Below are positions 7,606-16,664 of a stretch of 50,585 nt of DNA, piece by piece. The translations under genes were made by a program, and so were the position numbers. Source of the DNA: Romboutsia weinsteinii (lineage in GTDB: Bacteria > Bacillota > Clostridia > Peptostreptococcales > Peptostreptococcaceae). The notes under the pieces were generated by a model. The model was not told where the DNA came from and searched no databases. It saw only the letters and a list, made by a program, of their open reading frames with translations. Each line of letters begins with the position of its first letter. The stretch's first letter is position 1. The stretch spans positions 1 through 50,585 of the forward strand of contig NZ_NOJY02000023.1 in NCBI RefSeq assembly GCF_002250835.2. Direction: 5' to 3'.

Positions 7606-9546
7606 ATGATTAATGTGGCATTATTAGGTAATCCCAATGTTGGAAAAACTACTGTTTTCAACTTACTTACAGGTTCTAATCAATATGTTGGTAACTGGCC
7701 TGGGGTTACTATAGAAAAGAAAGAAGGAATTTTTGAAAAGGATATAAAGGTTGTAGACTTACCTGGAATATATGCAATGGACACTTTTTCAAATGAGGAG
7801 AAAGTTTCTAAATCTTACTTAGAAAAAGAAGCTGTTGATGTGATTGTCAATGTTATAGATGCAGCAAACTTATCTAGAAATCTTTACCTAACTACTCAAC
7901 TTATGCAATTTAATAAGCCAATCGTTATTTTATTAAATATGCTTGATGTTGCAGAGTCTAGGGGTATGGATATAAATAGTGATAAACTAGCTAATGAATT
8001 AGGAGTTACAATTATTCCTATAATAGCAAAGAAAAAAAATGGTACTGAGAAAATATCTGAAGCTATTAGAAATGCTTCTAATAGAAATGTTAAATATGAA
8101 ACTAATTTCGGTAGCGAAACTGAGACATATAAAAAATTAGAAAAAATACTTTCAAATTGTGTTGAAACTAAATCAACTAGAAAAAAATCTATAAGTGATA
8201 GGATAGATAATATCGTGTTAAATCCTATTTTAGCTTATCCTATATTCATAGGGTTACTGTTACTTTTGTTTAAATTTACATTTGATTGGGTAGGAGGTCC
8301 TCTCCAAGAAGGCTTAGCTGGACTAATTGATGCATATGTATCTGCTCCAGTAGATGCTTTACTTGCAGGGTCAAGCCCTTGGTTTAAATCTCTTATAATT
8401 GATGGTATTATAGCTGGTGTTGGTGGTACTTTACCATTCTTCCCTCTAATATTTACTTTATTCTTAGGATTATCTATTTTTGAGGATAGTGGATATATGT
8501 CAAGAACAGCATTTTTAATGGATAAAATAATGAGAAAAGTTGGTCTATCTGGTAAGGCGTTTATACCTATGATAATGGGTATGGGATGTTCTTCTCCAGC
8601 TATAATGGCTACTAGAACTTTAGAAAGTGAAAAAGATAGAAAGATAACTGCACTTATTGCACCACTTATGACTTGTGGAGCTAAGTTGCCTATATATGCA
8701 TTGTTTGCATCTATATTCTTCCCTCGTAATGAAGCTTTAGTTACTACTTCATTATATTTAATAGGAATAGTTGTTGCTATATTAATAGCTTTAATATTAA
8801 ATAAGACTGCATTTAAAAGTACTCCAGAACCTTTTATATTAGAATTACCTGAATATAAAGTTCCTACTTTGAGTGCTTTATTAAGAAATACTTGGAATAA
8901 ATCAAAAGGATTTTTAATAAGAGTTGTTACTATAATGTTTGCTATGTCAGTTGTACTTTGGGCTATGTCTTCATTTAACTTTGGTGGATTTACTGAGGAT
9001 ATGAATAATAGTTTCTTAGCTCATATTGGTAAATTTATATCTCCTTTATTTGCACCACTAGGATTTGGTGAATGGAAGGCCTCAGTTGCTATCTTAAGTG
9101 GGCTTGGTGCTAAGGAAATAGTTGTAAACACTTTAAATGTTCTTTATGGAAATTTAGATACAGTTCTTCCTACAGTGTTTACTGGAGTAAGTGCTTATTC
9201 ATTCTTAGTATTTTCAGCTTTATATACTCCATGTATTGCAGCTCTTGCTACAATGAGAAAAGAGTATGGAAATAAAATGATGATGATTTCATTCTCTTAC
9301 CAGTTTGCTCTTGCATGGGTTGGTGCATTTTTAGCTAACACAATAGGAAATGTAATCTTCTCTAATGGTTCAGGTTCAGTATCTGAGTTATTAATCGGCG
9401 GTGGAATAATAATAATAGCTATAGCTATTATCTACAATAAATTTACAAATAAAAAATCTTCTGGTTGTAGCTCTTGTTCAGGATGCTCTGGATGCCCAAG
9501 CAACTCTGATTGTTCATTAGAAGAAAAAGAATCTGCAAATAAATAA
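7606..9546 (+). CDS. feoB: Ferrous iron transporter FeoB
   Basis: Membrane GTPase of 646 residues that imports Fe(II). The N-terminal G domain shows G1 GNPNVGKT (residues 8-15), G3 DLPGIY and G4 NMLD. The membrane part contains two Gate motifs (GGTLPFFPLIFTLFLGL with GYMSR, and the second near LSGLGAKEIVV) and the conserved MGMGCSSPAIMATR. The tail is cysteine-rich: six cysteines within the last 30 residues (CSSCSGCSGCPSNSDC), a clostridial trait that probably binds metal and replaces a separate FeoC. The start has a GAGGTGATT ribosome binding site. Followed by a bidirectional terminator. Confidence 0.96.
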   Translation: MINVALLGNPNVGKTTVFNLLTGSNQYVGNWPGVTIEKKEGIFEKDIKVVDLPGIYAMDTFSNEEKVSKSYLEKEAVDVIVNVIDAANLSRNLYLTTQLMQFNKPIVILLNMLDVAESRGMDINSDKLANELGVTIIPIIAKKKNGTEKISEAIRNASNRNVKYETNFGSETETYKKLEKILSNCVETKSTRKKSISDRIDNIVLNPILAYPIFIGLLLLLFKFTFDWVGGPLQEGLAGLIDAYVSAPVDALLAGSSPWFKSLIIDGIIAGVGGTLPFFPLIFTLFLGLSIFEDSGYMSRTAFLMDKIMRKVGLSGKAFIPMIMGMGCSSPAIMATRTLESEKDRKITALIAPLMTCGAKLPIYALFASIFFPRNEALVTTSLYLIGIVVAILIALILNKTAFKSTPEPFILELPEYKVPTLSALLRNTWNKSKGFLIRVVTIMFAMSVVLWAMSSFNFGGFTEDMNNSFLAHIGKFISPLFAPLGFGEWKASVAILSGLGAKEIVVNTLNVLYGNLDTVLPTVFTGVSAYSFLVFSALYTPCIAALATMRKEYGNKMMMISFSYQFALAWVGAFLANTIGNVIFSNGSGSVSELLIGGGIIIIAIAIIYNKFTNKKSSGCSSCSGCSGCPSNSDCSLEEKESANK

Positions 9547-9547
9547 T

Positions 9548-9602
9548 AAAAAAACAGAGTGCTACAGGATATAAATTATATCTTGTAGCACTCTGTTTTT
9601 TC
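9548..9602. terminator. Bidirectional terminator between feoB and proC
   Basis: A long hairpin (AAAAAACAGAGTGCTACA paired with its complement, with further pairing towards a short AT loop) flanked by A and T runs. It serves the convergent feoAB and hypE-hypD-proC transcripts. Confidence 0.9.
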
Positions 9603-9643
9603 TTAATACTCCACTCATATACATCTCAGATCAGAGTAATTTC

Positions 9644-10447
9644 TTATTTACTCATTTCTTTAGATTTATCCATACAAGCTACAACAGACTTTATAACTGA
9701 AGCTCTAAATCCTTCTTCTTCTAATACTCTAACCGCTTCAATAGTAGTTCCTCCTGGTGAACATACCATATCTTTTAGTTCTCCTGGATGTTTACCTGTT
9801 TCAATAACCATTTTCGCAGATCCCATAACTGCTTGCGCTGCAAACTTATAAGCTTGAGCTCTTGGCATACCTCCAATTACAGCAGCATCTGCTATAGCCT
9901 CAATAAACATAAATACATATGCTGGTGCTGATCCACTTGCACCAATTACTGAGTCTATTAAATACTCTCCTACTATTTCTGCCTCACCAAATGATTCAAA
10001 TATACTTTTTATCATCTCTAATTCTTCATCAGTTATATTTTTGTTTTTACATATGGCAGTCATACCTTCATTTACTAATGCTGGAGTGTTTGGCATAGTT
10101 CTAATTATCTTTTTATCTGATCCTATTATACTTTCTATAGAACTTATAGTTTTTCCAGCTGCTATTGTAACTATTATTTTATTTGTATCTATCAAATCCT
10201 TAACTTGCTCTAAAACTATATCATATATATTAGGCTTAACCGCAACTATTATAATATCAGAGTCTTTTACAACCTCTCTTGATTCAGTAGTAGTATTTAC
10301 ACCAAACTCATTGTATACGCTCTCTAATGCTGCTTTATTTAAGTCTGACACAGTTATTTGATTTGGAGTTAGTAATCCTGATTTAACTATACCTCCTATC
10401 ATTGCTTTCCCCATGTTTCCTGATCCTATAAATCCTATTGTTTTCAT
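9644..10447 (-). CDS. proC: Pyrroline-5-carboxylate reductase
   Basis: Enzyme of 267 residues that reduces 1-pyrroline-5-carboxylate to L-proline with NAD(P)H. The dinucleotide-binding motif GFIGSGNMGKAM is at residues 5-16. The C-terminal dimerisation domain carries the ProC signature (SPGGTTIEAVRVLEE, preceded by GASGSAPAYVF). It is the last gene of the hyp operon, 28 bases after hypD. HypD makes exactly its substrate, so here it serves hydroxyproline breakdown: the proline formed can feed Stickland fermentation. The start ATG follows AAAGGAAGG. Confidence 0.95.
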   Translation of the reverse strand: MKTIGFIGSGNMGKAMIGGIVKSGLLTPNQITVSDLNKAALESVYNEFGVNTTTESREVVKDSDIIIVAVKPNIYDIVLEQVKDLIDTNKIIVTIAAGKTISSIESIIGSDKKIIRTMPNTPALVNEGMTAICKNKNITDEELEMIKSIFESFGEAEIVGEYLIDSVIGASGSAPAYVFMFIEAIADAAVIGGMPRAQAYKFAAQAVMGSAKMVIETGKHPGELKDMVCSPGGTTIEAVRVLEEEGFRASVIKSVVACMDKSKEMSK

Positions 10448-10475
10448 TTTGTATTCCTTCCTTTGTTATATTATT

Positions 10476-12845
10476 TTAAAATGTTTGCTCTGTTCTTCCT
10501 ATTATTTCATCTTGTAATGCTCTACTTAAATTATTAAAGTGGTCACTATATCCTGCAACTCTAACTATCAAATCTTTGTATTCATCAGGATTTTCTTGTG
10601 CTTTAAGTAATACATTTTTATCAAACACGTTAAATTGTATGTGATGACCATCCATGTTAAAGTAAGCTCTTACTAAATTTGCCATGTTATCAAGACCTTC
10701 GTCTCCTTCAACTACTGATGGAGCAAACCTTTGATTTAAAAGTGTTCCACCTGTTTTTAGATGATCCATTTTTGAACATGATTTAATAACTGCTGTAGGT
10801 CCATTAGTATCAGCACCTTTTTCTGGAGATATACCTTCAGATACTGGTTTACCTGATAGTCTACCATTTGCACTTGCCCCCATAACTTCTCCAAAGTATA
10901 CGTGACAAGTAGTTGGTAACATATTTATTCTATGATGCCCTCCTGAAACTGTAGGTCTTCCTGTTACTTCTTTATTATAAAAATTAAATACATCTTGCAT
11001 TAACTCATCTGCATAGTCATCATCATTTCCATACTTAGGCGATTTATTTACTAACATATTATGAATAGCTTCATATCCATTAAAGTTTGCTTCCATGGCT
11101 TTTAACAACGTATCCATATCAAACTTTTTATTATCAAATACATTATATTTTATAGCTGTTAAGCAGTCTGTTATTGTTCCTATTCCAACACCTTGTATAT
11201 ATCTAGTGTTGTATCTTGCTCCACCTCTATGATAATCCATACCTTTCTCTATACAGTCATCTACTATGGAAGACATAAGAGGACAAGGTACATGTTTTGC
11301 ATATATATTTTCTATTATTAAGTTTCCTTTTACCTTTATATCTATAAAGTAACTTAATTGTTGTTTAAATGCATCAAATAATTCTTCATATGATTTGAAA
11401 TCTCTTGCATCTCCTGTTTTTAGACCTAGTTGCTTTTTAGATATTGGATCAAAACCATTATTTAAAGTTAGTTCTAGTATTTTAGGTATGTTCATATATC
11501 CAGTTAATACATATGCTTCTTTTCCAAAGCATCCTGTTTCAACACATCCACTAGTACCTCCAAGTCTTGCGTCTGCTAGAGTCTTCCCAGCTTCTAGAAG
11601 CTCTTGTACTATAGCTTCAGTATTGTAAAATGCAGGCTGACCCCATCCTTTTCTAGATATCTCACATGCTCTCTTTAAGAATCTTTGTGGAGTCTTTCTA
11701 CTTATTTGTACATTTGAACTAGGTTGAAGTAATTTCATTTCATCCATTACATCAAGGATTATATAACTTACTTCATTAACACCATTTTGACCATCCGGAC
11801 TTATTCCACCTGTATTTATATTTGCAAAATCAGTGTAAGTTCCACTTTCTTTCAAAGTTATTCCAACCTTAGGTGGTGCTGGTTGATTATTAAATTTAAC
11901 CCATAAGCACTCAAGCAATTCTTGTGCTTTTTCTCTATTTAATAGTCCTTCTTCTAGATCATTTTCATAGAACAGGTTTAAATGTTGATCTAATCTCCCT
12001 GGACTAAACGCATCCCATATATTAAGCTCTGTAGTAACCCCTATATGTACAAACCAATACATTTGTATAGCCTGATGATAATTTTGAGGCTTACTTGCAG
12101 GTACTATTTCGCAGTTTCTAGCTATTAATAATAGATCATTTCTCTTATTCTCATCAATTTCTTTTTCAGCTAATTCTCTTGCTTTGGCTGCATATCTATC
12201 TCCTAATACAACCATAGCCTCGCAGCAGATTATCATAGCTTCTAAATCTATTTTTTTATTATATGCATCCATATCATTAATAAAATCTAATTTTGATATG
12301 CTATTTTCTGCATCTTTTTTTAAATCTAAGAATCCTTTTTTGTAAATTGTATCACCACATACAGTATGACCTGGAGCTCTTTGTTCCATAAATTCAGTAA
12401 AAATACCTGATTCATAAGCATCTACCCACTCCGTATCCATAGAACTAACTATCCTATTTCTAGTTTGTCTTCCCTTCCAGTATGGTATTATTTCTTCTTC
12501 TTGTATTTTTCTAGCTTCTTCAGATACATCAAAGTTTATGATTTCTCTACTATGCATAACTTCTAAATCTTCCATAGTATGACAGCATAATTCTGGATAT
12601 GTAGGTGACCCTTGAGGTGCATCACCTTTTTCACCAACTATTAACTCTCCATCATTTATGCATATAGTTCTATTTTCAATATAGTATTTGAAAGCTAATG
12701 CACGAAGTATTGGTGTCTCTACACTACCTTCATATTTTTTGTAAGCTTCTGTTATAAGCCTTGCTCTTTCGATAGATATATATGGTTGCGCCTCTAAACT
12801 TTGATGTCTCAATTTTCTAGTTCTTTCAAAACTTCCCCTACTCAT
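10476..12845 (-). CDS. hypD: trans-4-hydroxy-L-proline dehydratase (glycyl radical enzyme)
   Basis: Glycyl radical enzyme of 789 residues that dehydrates trans-4-hydroxy-L-proline to pyrroline-5-carboxylate under strict anaerobiosis. The thiyl-radical cysteine is C434 in GCVETG, with the general base E436. The glycyl radical is G765 in RVAGYSDHF. H160, D278, S334, D339 and F340 are all present at the positions I recall for the substrate pocket of C. difficile HypD, which separates it from choline lyase, glycerol dehydratase and pyruvate formate-lyase. It lies between its activase gene hypE (4 bases upstream) and proC. Ribosome binding site GGGGGG before ATG 12845. The radical glycine makes the enzyme oxygen-sensitive. 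Confidence 0.96.
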   Translation of the reverse strand: MSRGSFERTRKLRHQSLEAQPYISIERARLITEAYKKYEGSVETPILRALAFKYYIENRTICINDGELIVGEKGDAPQGSPTYPELCCHTMEDLEVMHSREIINFDVSEEARKIQEEEIIPYWKGRQTRNRIVSSMDTEWVDAYESGIFTEFMEQRAPGHTVCGDTIYKKGFLDLKKDAENSISKLDFINDMDAYNKKIDLEAMIICCEAMVVLGDRYAAKARELAEKEIDENKRNDLLLIARNCEIVPASKPQNYHQAIQMYWFVHIGVTTELNIWDAFSPGRLDQHLNLFYENDLEEGLLNREKAQELLECLWVKFNNQPAPPKVGITLKESGTYTDFANINTGGISPDGQNGVNEVSYIILDVMDEMKLLQPSSNVQISRKTPQRFLKRACEISRKGWGQPAFYNTEAIVQELLEAGKTLADARLGGTSGCVETGCFGKEAYVLTGYMNIPKILELTLNNGFDPISKKQLGLKTGDARDFKSYEELFDAFKQQLSYFIDIKVKGNLIIENIYAKHVPCPLMSSIVDDCIEKGMDYHRGGARYNTRYIQGVGIGTITDCLTAIKYNVFDNKKFDMDTLLKAMEANFNGYEAIHNMLVNKSPKYGNDDDYADELMQDVFNFYNKEVTGRPTVSGGHHRINMLPTTCHVYFGEVMGASANGRLSGKPVSEGISPEKGADTNGPTAVIKSCSKMDHLKTGGTLLNQRFAPSVVEGDEGLDNMANLVRAYFNMDGHHIQFNVFDKNVLLKAQENPDEYKDLIVRVAGYSDHFNNLSRALQDEIIGRTEQTF

Positions 12846-12849
12846 TGAA

Positions 12850-13761
12850 TTACCCCCCTATTTTTGTACTAAAATTATTTCTTTCAAAGATATCTCTAAT
12901 CTCTTCTAGTTTAGAAGTATCTGGTGTTTCAAAATCTTCAGCGTGGTATACTTCATCAAGCTTCTCATACTTATGCTTCCCAATACTATGGTATGGAAGA
13001 AGGTTTACTTTTTTTATATTTAAAGGCTTAATAAATTCTATAATTTTTTTAACCTCAATATTTTCTTCATCAACGTTTACACCTTCTATCAAAGGTATTC
13101 TTATATTTATATTTGCACCTTTTTCACTTAACTTTTTAAGATTCTCTAATATCAATTTGTTTGATTTTCCTGTAAATTCTATATGTTTTTCTTCATCAAT
13201 AAGCTTTATATCATATAAGAATAAATCCACAAATTCTAGTATTCTCTCATAATTATCAAATTTAGCATAACCACATGTGTCAACCGCAATATGTATTCCT
13301 CTATCCTTACATACTCTAGATAACTTAGATATACACTCTATATCCTGGCACATTACCTCTCCACCTGATAAAGTTACCCCTCCACCTGACTCTTCATAAA
13401 ACATTATATCCTTCTCAATTTCCCTTACAAGCTGCTTAATGCTATATTCTTCACCCACAATTTCTCTTGCATTGTTTACACAGTAATCAAGACAACTACC
13501 ACAAGTAGTACAAATATCTCTATCTAAGCTAACTCTATACAGTTGATTGGATATTGCATTACTCGGACAAATCTTAGCACAAGTTCCACAAGCTGAACAT
13601 CTTTCTTGATTATACAGTACCTCTTTAGTAAATTTTTTACTTTCAGGATTATGACACCATACACAATCAAGAGGGCATCCTTTGAAAAAAATAGTACTTC
13701 TGATACCTGGTCCATCATGGATACTACATTTTTGAAAATTTATCACTAATAGACTATCCAT
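12850..13761 (-). CDS. hypE: HypD-activating enzyme (radical SAM)
   Basis: Radical SAM activase of 303 residues that installs the glycyl radical on HypD. The SAM-cluster motif CPLDCVWC has cysteines at 29, 33 and 36, here with the CxxxCxxC spacing. An inserted ferredoxin-like domain has two further 4Fe-4S motifs (C55, C58, C61, C65 and C84, C87, C90, C94), as in other activases of this group. SGGEVMCQ is the SAM-binding GGE motif. First gene of the hypE-hypD-proC operon; ATG at 13761 follows a run of G (GGGGGGG). No transcription regulator for the operon is seen nearby. Confidence 0.95.
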   Translation of the reverse strand: MDSLLVINFQKCSIHDGPGIRSTIFFKGCPLDCVWCHNPESKKFTKEVLYNQERCSACGTCAKICPSNAISNQLYRVSLDRDICTTCGSCLDYCVNNAREIVGEEYSIKQLVREIEKDIMFYEESGGGVTLSGGEVMCQDIECISKLSRVCKDRGIHIAVDTCGYAKFDNYERILEFVDLFLYDIKLIDEEKHIEFTGKSNKLILENLKKLSEKGANINIRIPLIEGVNVDEENIEVKKIIEFIKPLNIKKVNLLPYHSIGKHKYEKLDEVYHAEDFETPDTSKLEEIRDIFERNNFSTKIGG

Positions 13762-13829
13762 ATTCCCCCCCTTAAAAAATTTTTCTTTGTAGAATACATT
13801 TTCCTAATTTAATAATAATCCAATTTAAT

Positions 13830-13882
13830 AAAAAAAGGTACATAAATCAATTTATAATATAAAATAAATTGATATATATACC
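13830..13882 (-). terminator. Terminator of htrA
   Basis: On the minus strand an imperfect stem of about 18 bp (GGTA...ATCAATTTA with ...TAAATTGAT...TACC) is followed by TTTTTTT. It separates htrA from the hyp operon. Confidence 0.75.
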
Positions 13883-13902
13883 TAATCTTTATTTTAAGTT
13901 TT

Positions 13903-14982
13903 TTAGAATTTTACGTCTATGCTAGCTTCTTTTCCACTTCGGTTTATGACTACTTTAGTTTTATCACCAGAAGAATATCCATATAAAGATTTATTTAAGT
14001 CTGACATACTAGTTATATTAGTGTCCCCTACCTTAACTATAACATCTCCCGCTTGTATCCCTGCACTTTTAGCTGCTGTATTATCCATTACTTCTGCTAT
14101 ATAAACACCAGACTCAGCTTCTAAAGATGTTCCAGTCGAAGCTTCAAATGTAGCTACATCTACACCTTTTATTCCTAAAGTAACTTTTTCAAACTTACCT
14201 GAAGATATTATTGATTCAACTATAGGCTTAGCTGTATTTATCGGAATAGCAAATCCTAGTCCTTCTCCTTGAGATGCTTTAGCCGTATTTATACCTATAA
14301 CTTGACCTTTATCGTTTAATAATGGCCCTCCACTGTTACCAGGATTTATACTTGCATCAGTCTGAATAAGACCTGTCATATTAGTTTTCTCAGTTGTTAT
14401 AGTTCTATCTAAACCACTTATTATACCTTGAGTTACACTTCTTTGGAATTCAAGACCTAAAGGGTTTCCTATTGCTATTGATAAATCCCCAGTTCTTACT
14501 TGGTCACTATCCCCTAGTTCTGCTGGAGTTAATCCTGTTTTTTCAACCTTAACTATTGCTAAATCTAATTGAGGATCATTCCAAAATACTGTCCCCTCTA
14601 CTGTAGAACCATCATTGAATAGAACATTTACACTAGTTGCTTTACCATCAGATACAACGTGAGAGTTTGTTAATATATATCCATTTGCATCTACTATAAC
14701 TCCTGTACCTACACCCTCTGATTGAGTAGGAATAGCAAATACATTATTTCTATCTACCGTAGTCGTTGTTATACCTACTACTGATGGCATAGCTTTTTCT
14801 GTTACTGCATGATAAACATTTTGTGTTTTACCTTCATCATTTACTTGTATTTGTGTCGGCTTGCCTGAAGATGAATTATTCCCAAGTGTATTTTTCATTA
14901 ACACTACAGTCAATGCACTACTTAATACTGAACAAATAATGGCTACTGTTACGACTAAACCTATCCCTCTTTTTCTTGACAT
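13903..14982 (-). CDS. HtrA-type membrane-anchored serine protease
   Basis: Protease of 359 residues of the DegP/HtrA family. An uncleaved signal anchor (about residues 8-29) places the rest outside the membrane. The trypsin-like domain has the catalytic triad H108 (TNSHVV), D140 (LDLAIV) and S217 (GNSGGP). One PDZ domain follows (about residues 265-359, with AGIQAGDVIVKVGD). It degrades or refolds damaged extracytoplasmic proteins. Architecture and length match Bacillus HtrA/YkdA/YvtA. ATG at 14982 follows TTAGGAGGG. It is separated from the pgi gene by a terminator. Confidence 0.94.
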   Translation of the reverse strand: MSRKRGIGLVVTVAIICSVLSSALTVVLMKNTLGNNSSSGKPTQIQVNDEGKTQNVYHAVTEKAMPSVVGITTTTVDRNNVFAIPTQSEGVGTGVIVDANGYILTNSHVVSDGKATSVNVLFNDGSTVEGTVFWNDPQLDLAIVKVEKTGLTPAELGDSDQVRTGDLSIAIGNPLGLEFQRSVTQGIISGLDRTITTEKTNMTGLIQTDASINPGNSGGPLLNDKGQVIGINTAKASQGEGLGFAIPINTAKPIVESIISSGKFEKVTLGIKGVDVATFEASTGTSLEAESGVYIAEVMDNTAAKSAGIQAGDVIVKVGDTNITSMSDLNKSLYGYSSGDKTKVVINRSGKEASIDVKF

Positions 14983-15072
14983 ACCAATTCCCTCCTAATT
15001 AATTACATTTCAAATTGTACATACTTTACTTAATATTTATTATTTACATTTTTTACATTTTAATAACTTCAT

Positions 15073-15121
15073 AAAAAAAAGAAATCATCATTAAGTAGTA
15101 AAACTATCTTATGATGATTTC
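15073..15121 (-). terminator. Terminator of pgi
   Basis: Perfect 11-bp stem GAAATCATCAT (15081-15091) with ATGATGATTTC (15111-15121); on the minus strand it is followed by eight T. Confidence 0.8.
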
Positions 15122-15156
15122 ATTATATTATTTTATTCTTAATTAAACCTTAACTA

Positions 15157-16503
15157 TTAAAGTCTTTTTTCTAATTCTTCTTTTTCTTTTTCAAACCCAG
15201 GTTTTCCAAGTAATGCAAACATATTTTTCTTGTATGCTTCAACTCCTGGTTGATCAAATGGATTAACTCCTAGTAAGTATCCGCTTATTGCACATGCCTT
15301 TTCGAAGAAGTATACAAGGTATCCAAAGTTATATTCATCTAGCTTTGGTATGTTTATCATTAAATTTGGAACTTGTCCATCTGTATGAGCTAATAAAGTT
15401 CCTTGAGATGCTTTTTGATTAACAAAATCAACAGTCTTTCCTGCTAAATAATTTAATCCATCTAAGTCAACTTTTTCTTCATTTATAGTTATACTTCTCT
15501 TACATTCAGCTACATTAAGTACTGTTTCAAATAATATTCTCTTACCTTCTTGTACATATTGTCCCATAGAGTGTAAATCTGTTGAGAAATCTACTGATGC
15601 GGGGAATATACCTTTATTATCTTTTCCTTCACTCTCTCCATATAATTGCTTCCACCATTCACCTACATAATGTAACTGTGGTTCGTAGTTTACTAATAAT
15701 TCTACATCTTTGCCTTTTCTATGTAATACATTTCTTACTACTGCATATTGATAACTGTGATTATTCTTTAAGTCAGATGTATTGAATTCATCACTTGCAT
15801 CTGCTGCACCATTCATCATAGCCTCTATATCTAGTCCAGCAGCAGCTATTGGTAATAATCCCACTGGTGTTAAAACAGAGAAACGACCACCTACATCATC
15901 AGGTATTACAAATGTATCGTATCCTTCTTCATCTGCTAATTGTCTAAGTGCCCCTCTTTTAGCATCAGTAGTTGCATATATTCTTTTACTAGCTTCTTCT
16001 TTTCCATATTTCTTTTCTAAGAGATCTTTGAATACTCTAAATGCTATAGCTGGTTCTGTTGTAGTACCAGACTTTGATATAACATTTATTGATACATCTT
16101 TATTTTTTATTACATCTAGTAAGTCCATCATGTATGTAGAGCTTATATTTTGTCCAACAAAGTATATTTCTGGAGCATTTCTATCTTCTTTAGATATATT
16201 ATTTCTAAATGAGTGACCTAATGTTTCTATAGCTGCTCTAGCACCTAAGTAAGATCCACCTATTCCTATTACTAATAAAACATCTGAGTCTGACTTTATC
16301 TTTTCAGCTGCTTTCTTTATTTTATCAAATTCTTCTTTATCATAATTTTTAGGAAGGTCTATCCATCCTAAAAAGTCATTTCCAAGTCCTGTTTTTTCAT
16401 GTAACATTTTGTGAGATACATCTACATATGATTGTAGTGCATCTATTTCTGTTTGATTAAAAAATCCTAGAGCTTTACTGTAGTCAAATTGTATTCTTTC
16501 CAT
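15157..16503 (-). CDS. pgi: Glucose-6-phosphate isomerase
   Basis: Enzyme of 448 residues interconverting glucose-6-phosphate and fructose-6-phosphate in glycolysis. Phosphate-binding [10 protein letters not shown], signature 1 [17 protein letters not shown] and signature 2 [20 protein letters not shown] are all clear. Length is that of the short Gram-positive Pgi form. ATG at 16503 follows GGAAAGAGG. It is monocistronic between two terminators. Its -10 region is covered by a perfect 13-bp inverted repeat (16531-16565). Confidence 0.96.
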   Translation of the reverse strand: MERIQFDYSKALGFFNQTEIDALQSYVDVSHKMLHEKTGLGNDFLGWIDLPKNYDKEEFDKIKKAAEKIKSDSDVLLVIGIGGSYLGARAAIETLGHSFRNNISKEDRNAPEIYFVGQNISSTYMMDLLDVIKNKDVSINVISKSGTTTEPAIAFRVFKDLLEKKYGKEEASKRIYATTDAKRGALRQLADEEGYDTFVIPDDVGGRFSVLTPVGLLPIAAAGLDIEAMMNGAADASDEFNTSDLKNNHSYQYAVVRNVLHRKGKDVELLVNYEPQLHYVGEWWKQLYGESEGKDNKGIFPASVDFSTDLHSMGQYVQEGKRILFETVLNVAECKRSITINEEKVDLDGLNYLAGKTVDFVNQKASQGTLLAHTDGQVPNLMINIPKLDEYNFGYLVYFFEKACAISGYLLGVNPFDQPGVEAYKKNMFALLGKPGFEKEKEELEKRL

Positions 16504-16530
16504 ATCCCTACCTCTTTCCTTTTAATAGTA

Positions 16531-16565
16531 TAATGAAATTATAGCACAAAATTATAATTTCATTA
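16531..16565. promoter_or_regulatory. Inverted repeat over the pgi promoter
   Basis: Perfect 13-9-13 repeat: TAATGAAATTATA, nine bases, TATAATTTCATTA. On the minus strand the downstream arm holds an extended -10 (TGC-TATAAT, -10 at 16543-16538) about 35 bases before the pgi start, with only a weak -35. The overlap makes it a candidate operator. The binding protein is unknown. Confidence 0.5.
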
Positions 16566-16630
16566 ATAATAAAGTTATAAAAATAACAATCATTCCCTTT
16601 TAATTCCTAATTATATACTTAAACACCAAT

Positions 16631-16657
16631 AAAAAAGCTGCCTTAAAATAAGGCAGC
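16631..16657 (-). terminator. Terminator of the Na/phosphate symporter gene
   Basis: GCTGCCTT / AAGGCAGC stem with a 5-base loop, followed on the minus strand by TTTTTT. It lies 7 bases after the stop. Confidence 0.88.
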
Positions 16658-16664
16658 ATATATA

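Noticed and set aside
10476..12845. Choline trimethylamine-lyase, glycerol dehydratase or pyruvate formate-lyase
   Set aside because: The thiyl loop is GCVETG, pocket residues match HypD, and the neighbours are an activase and proC.
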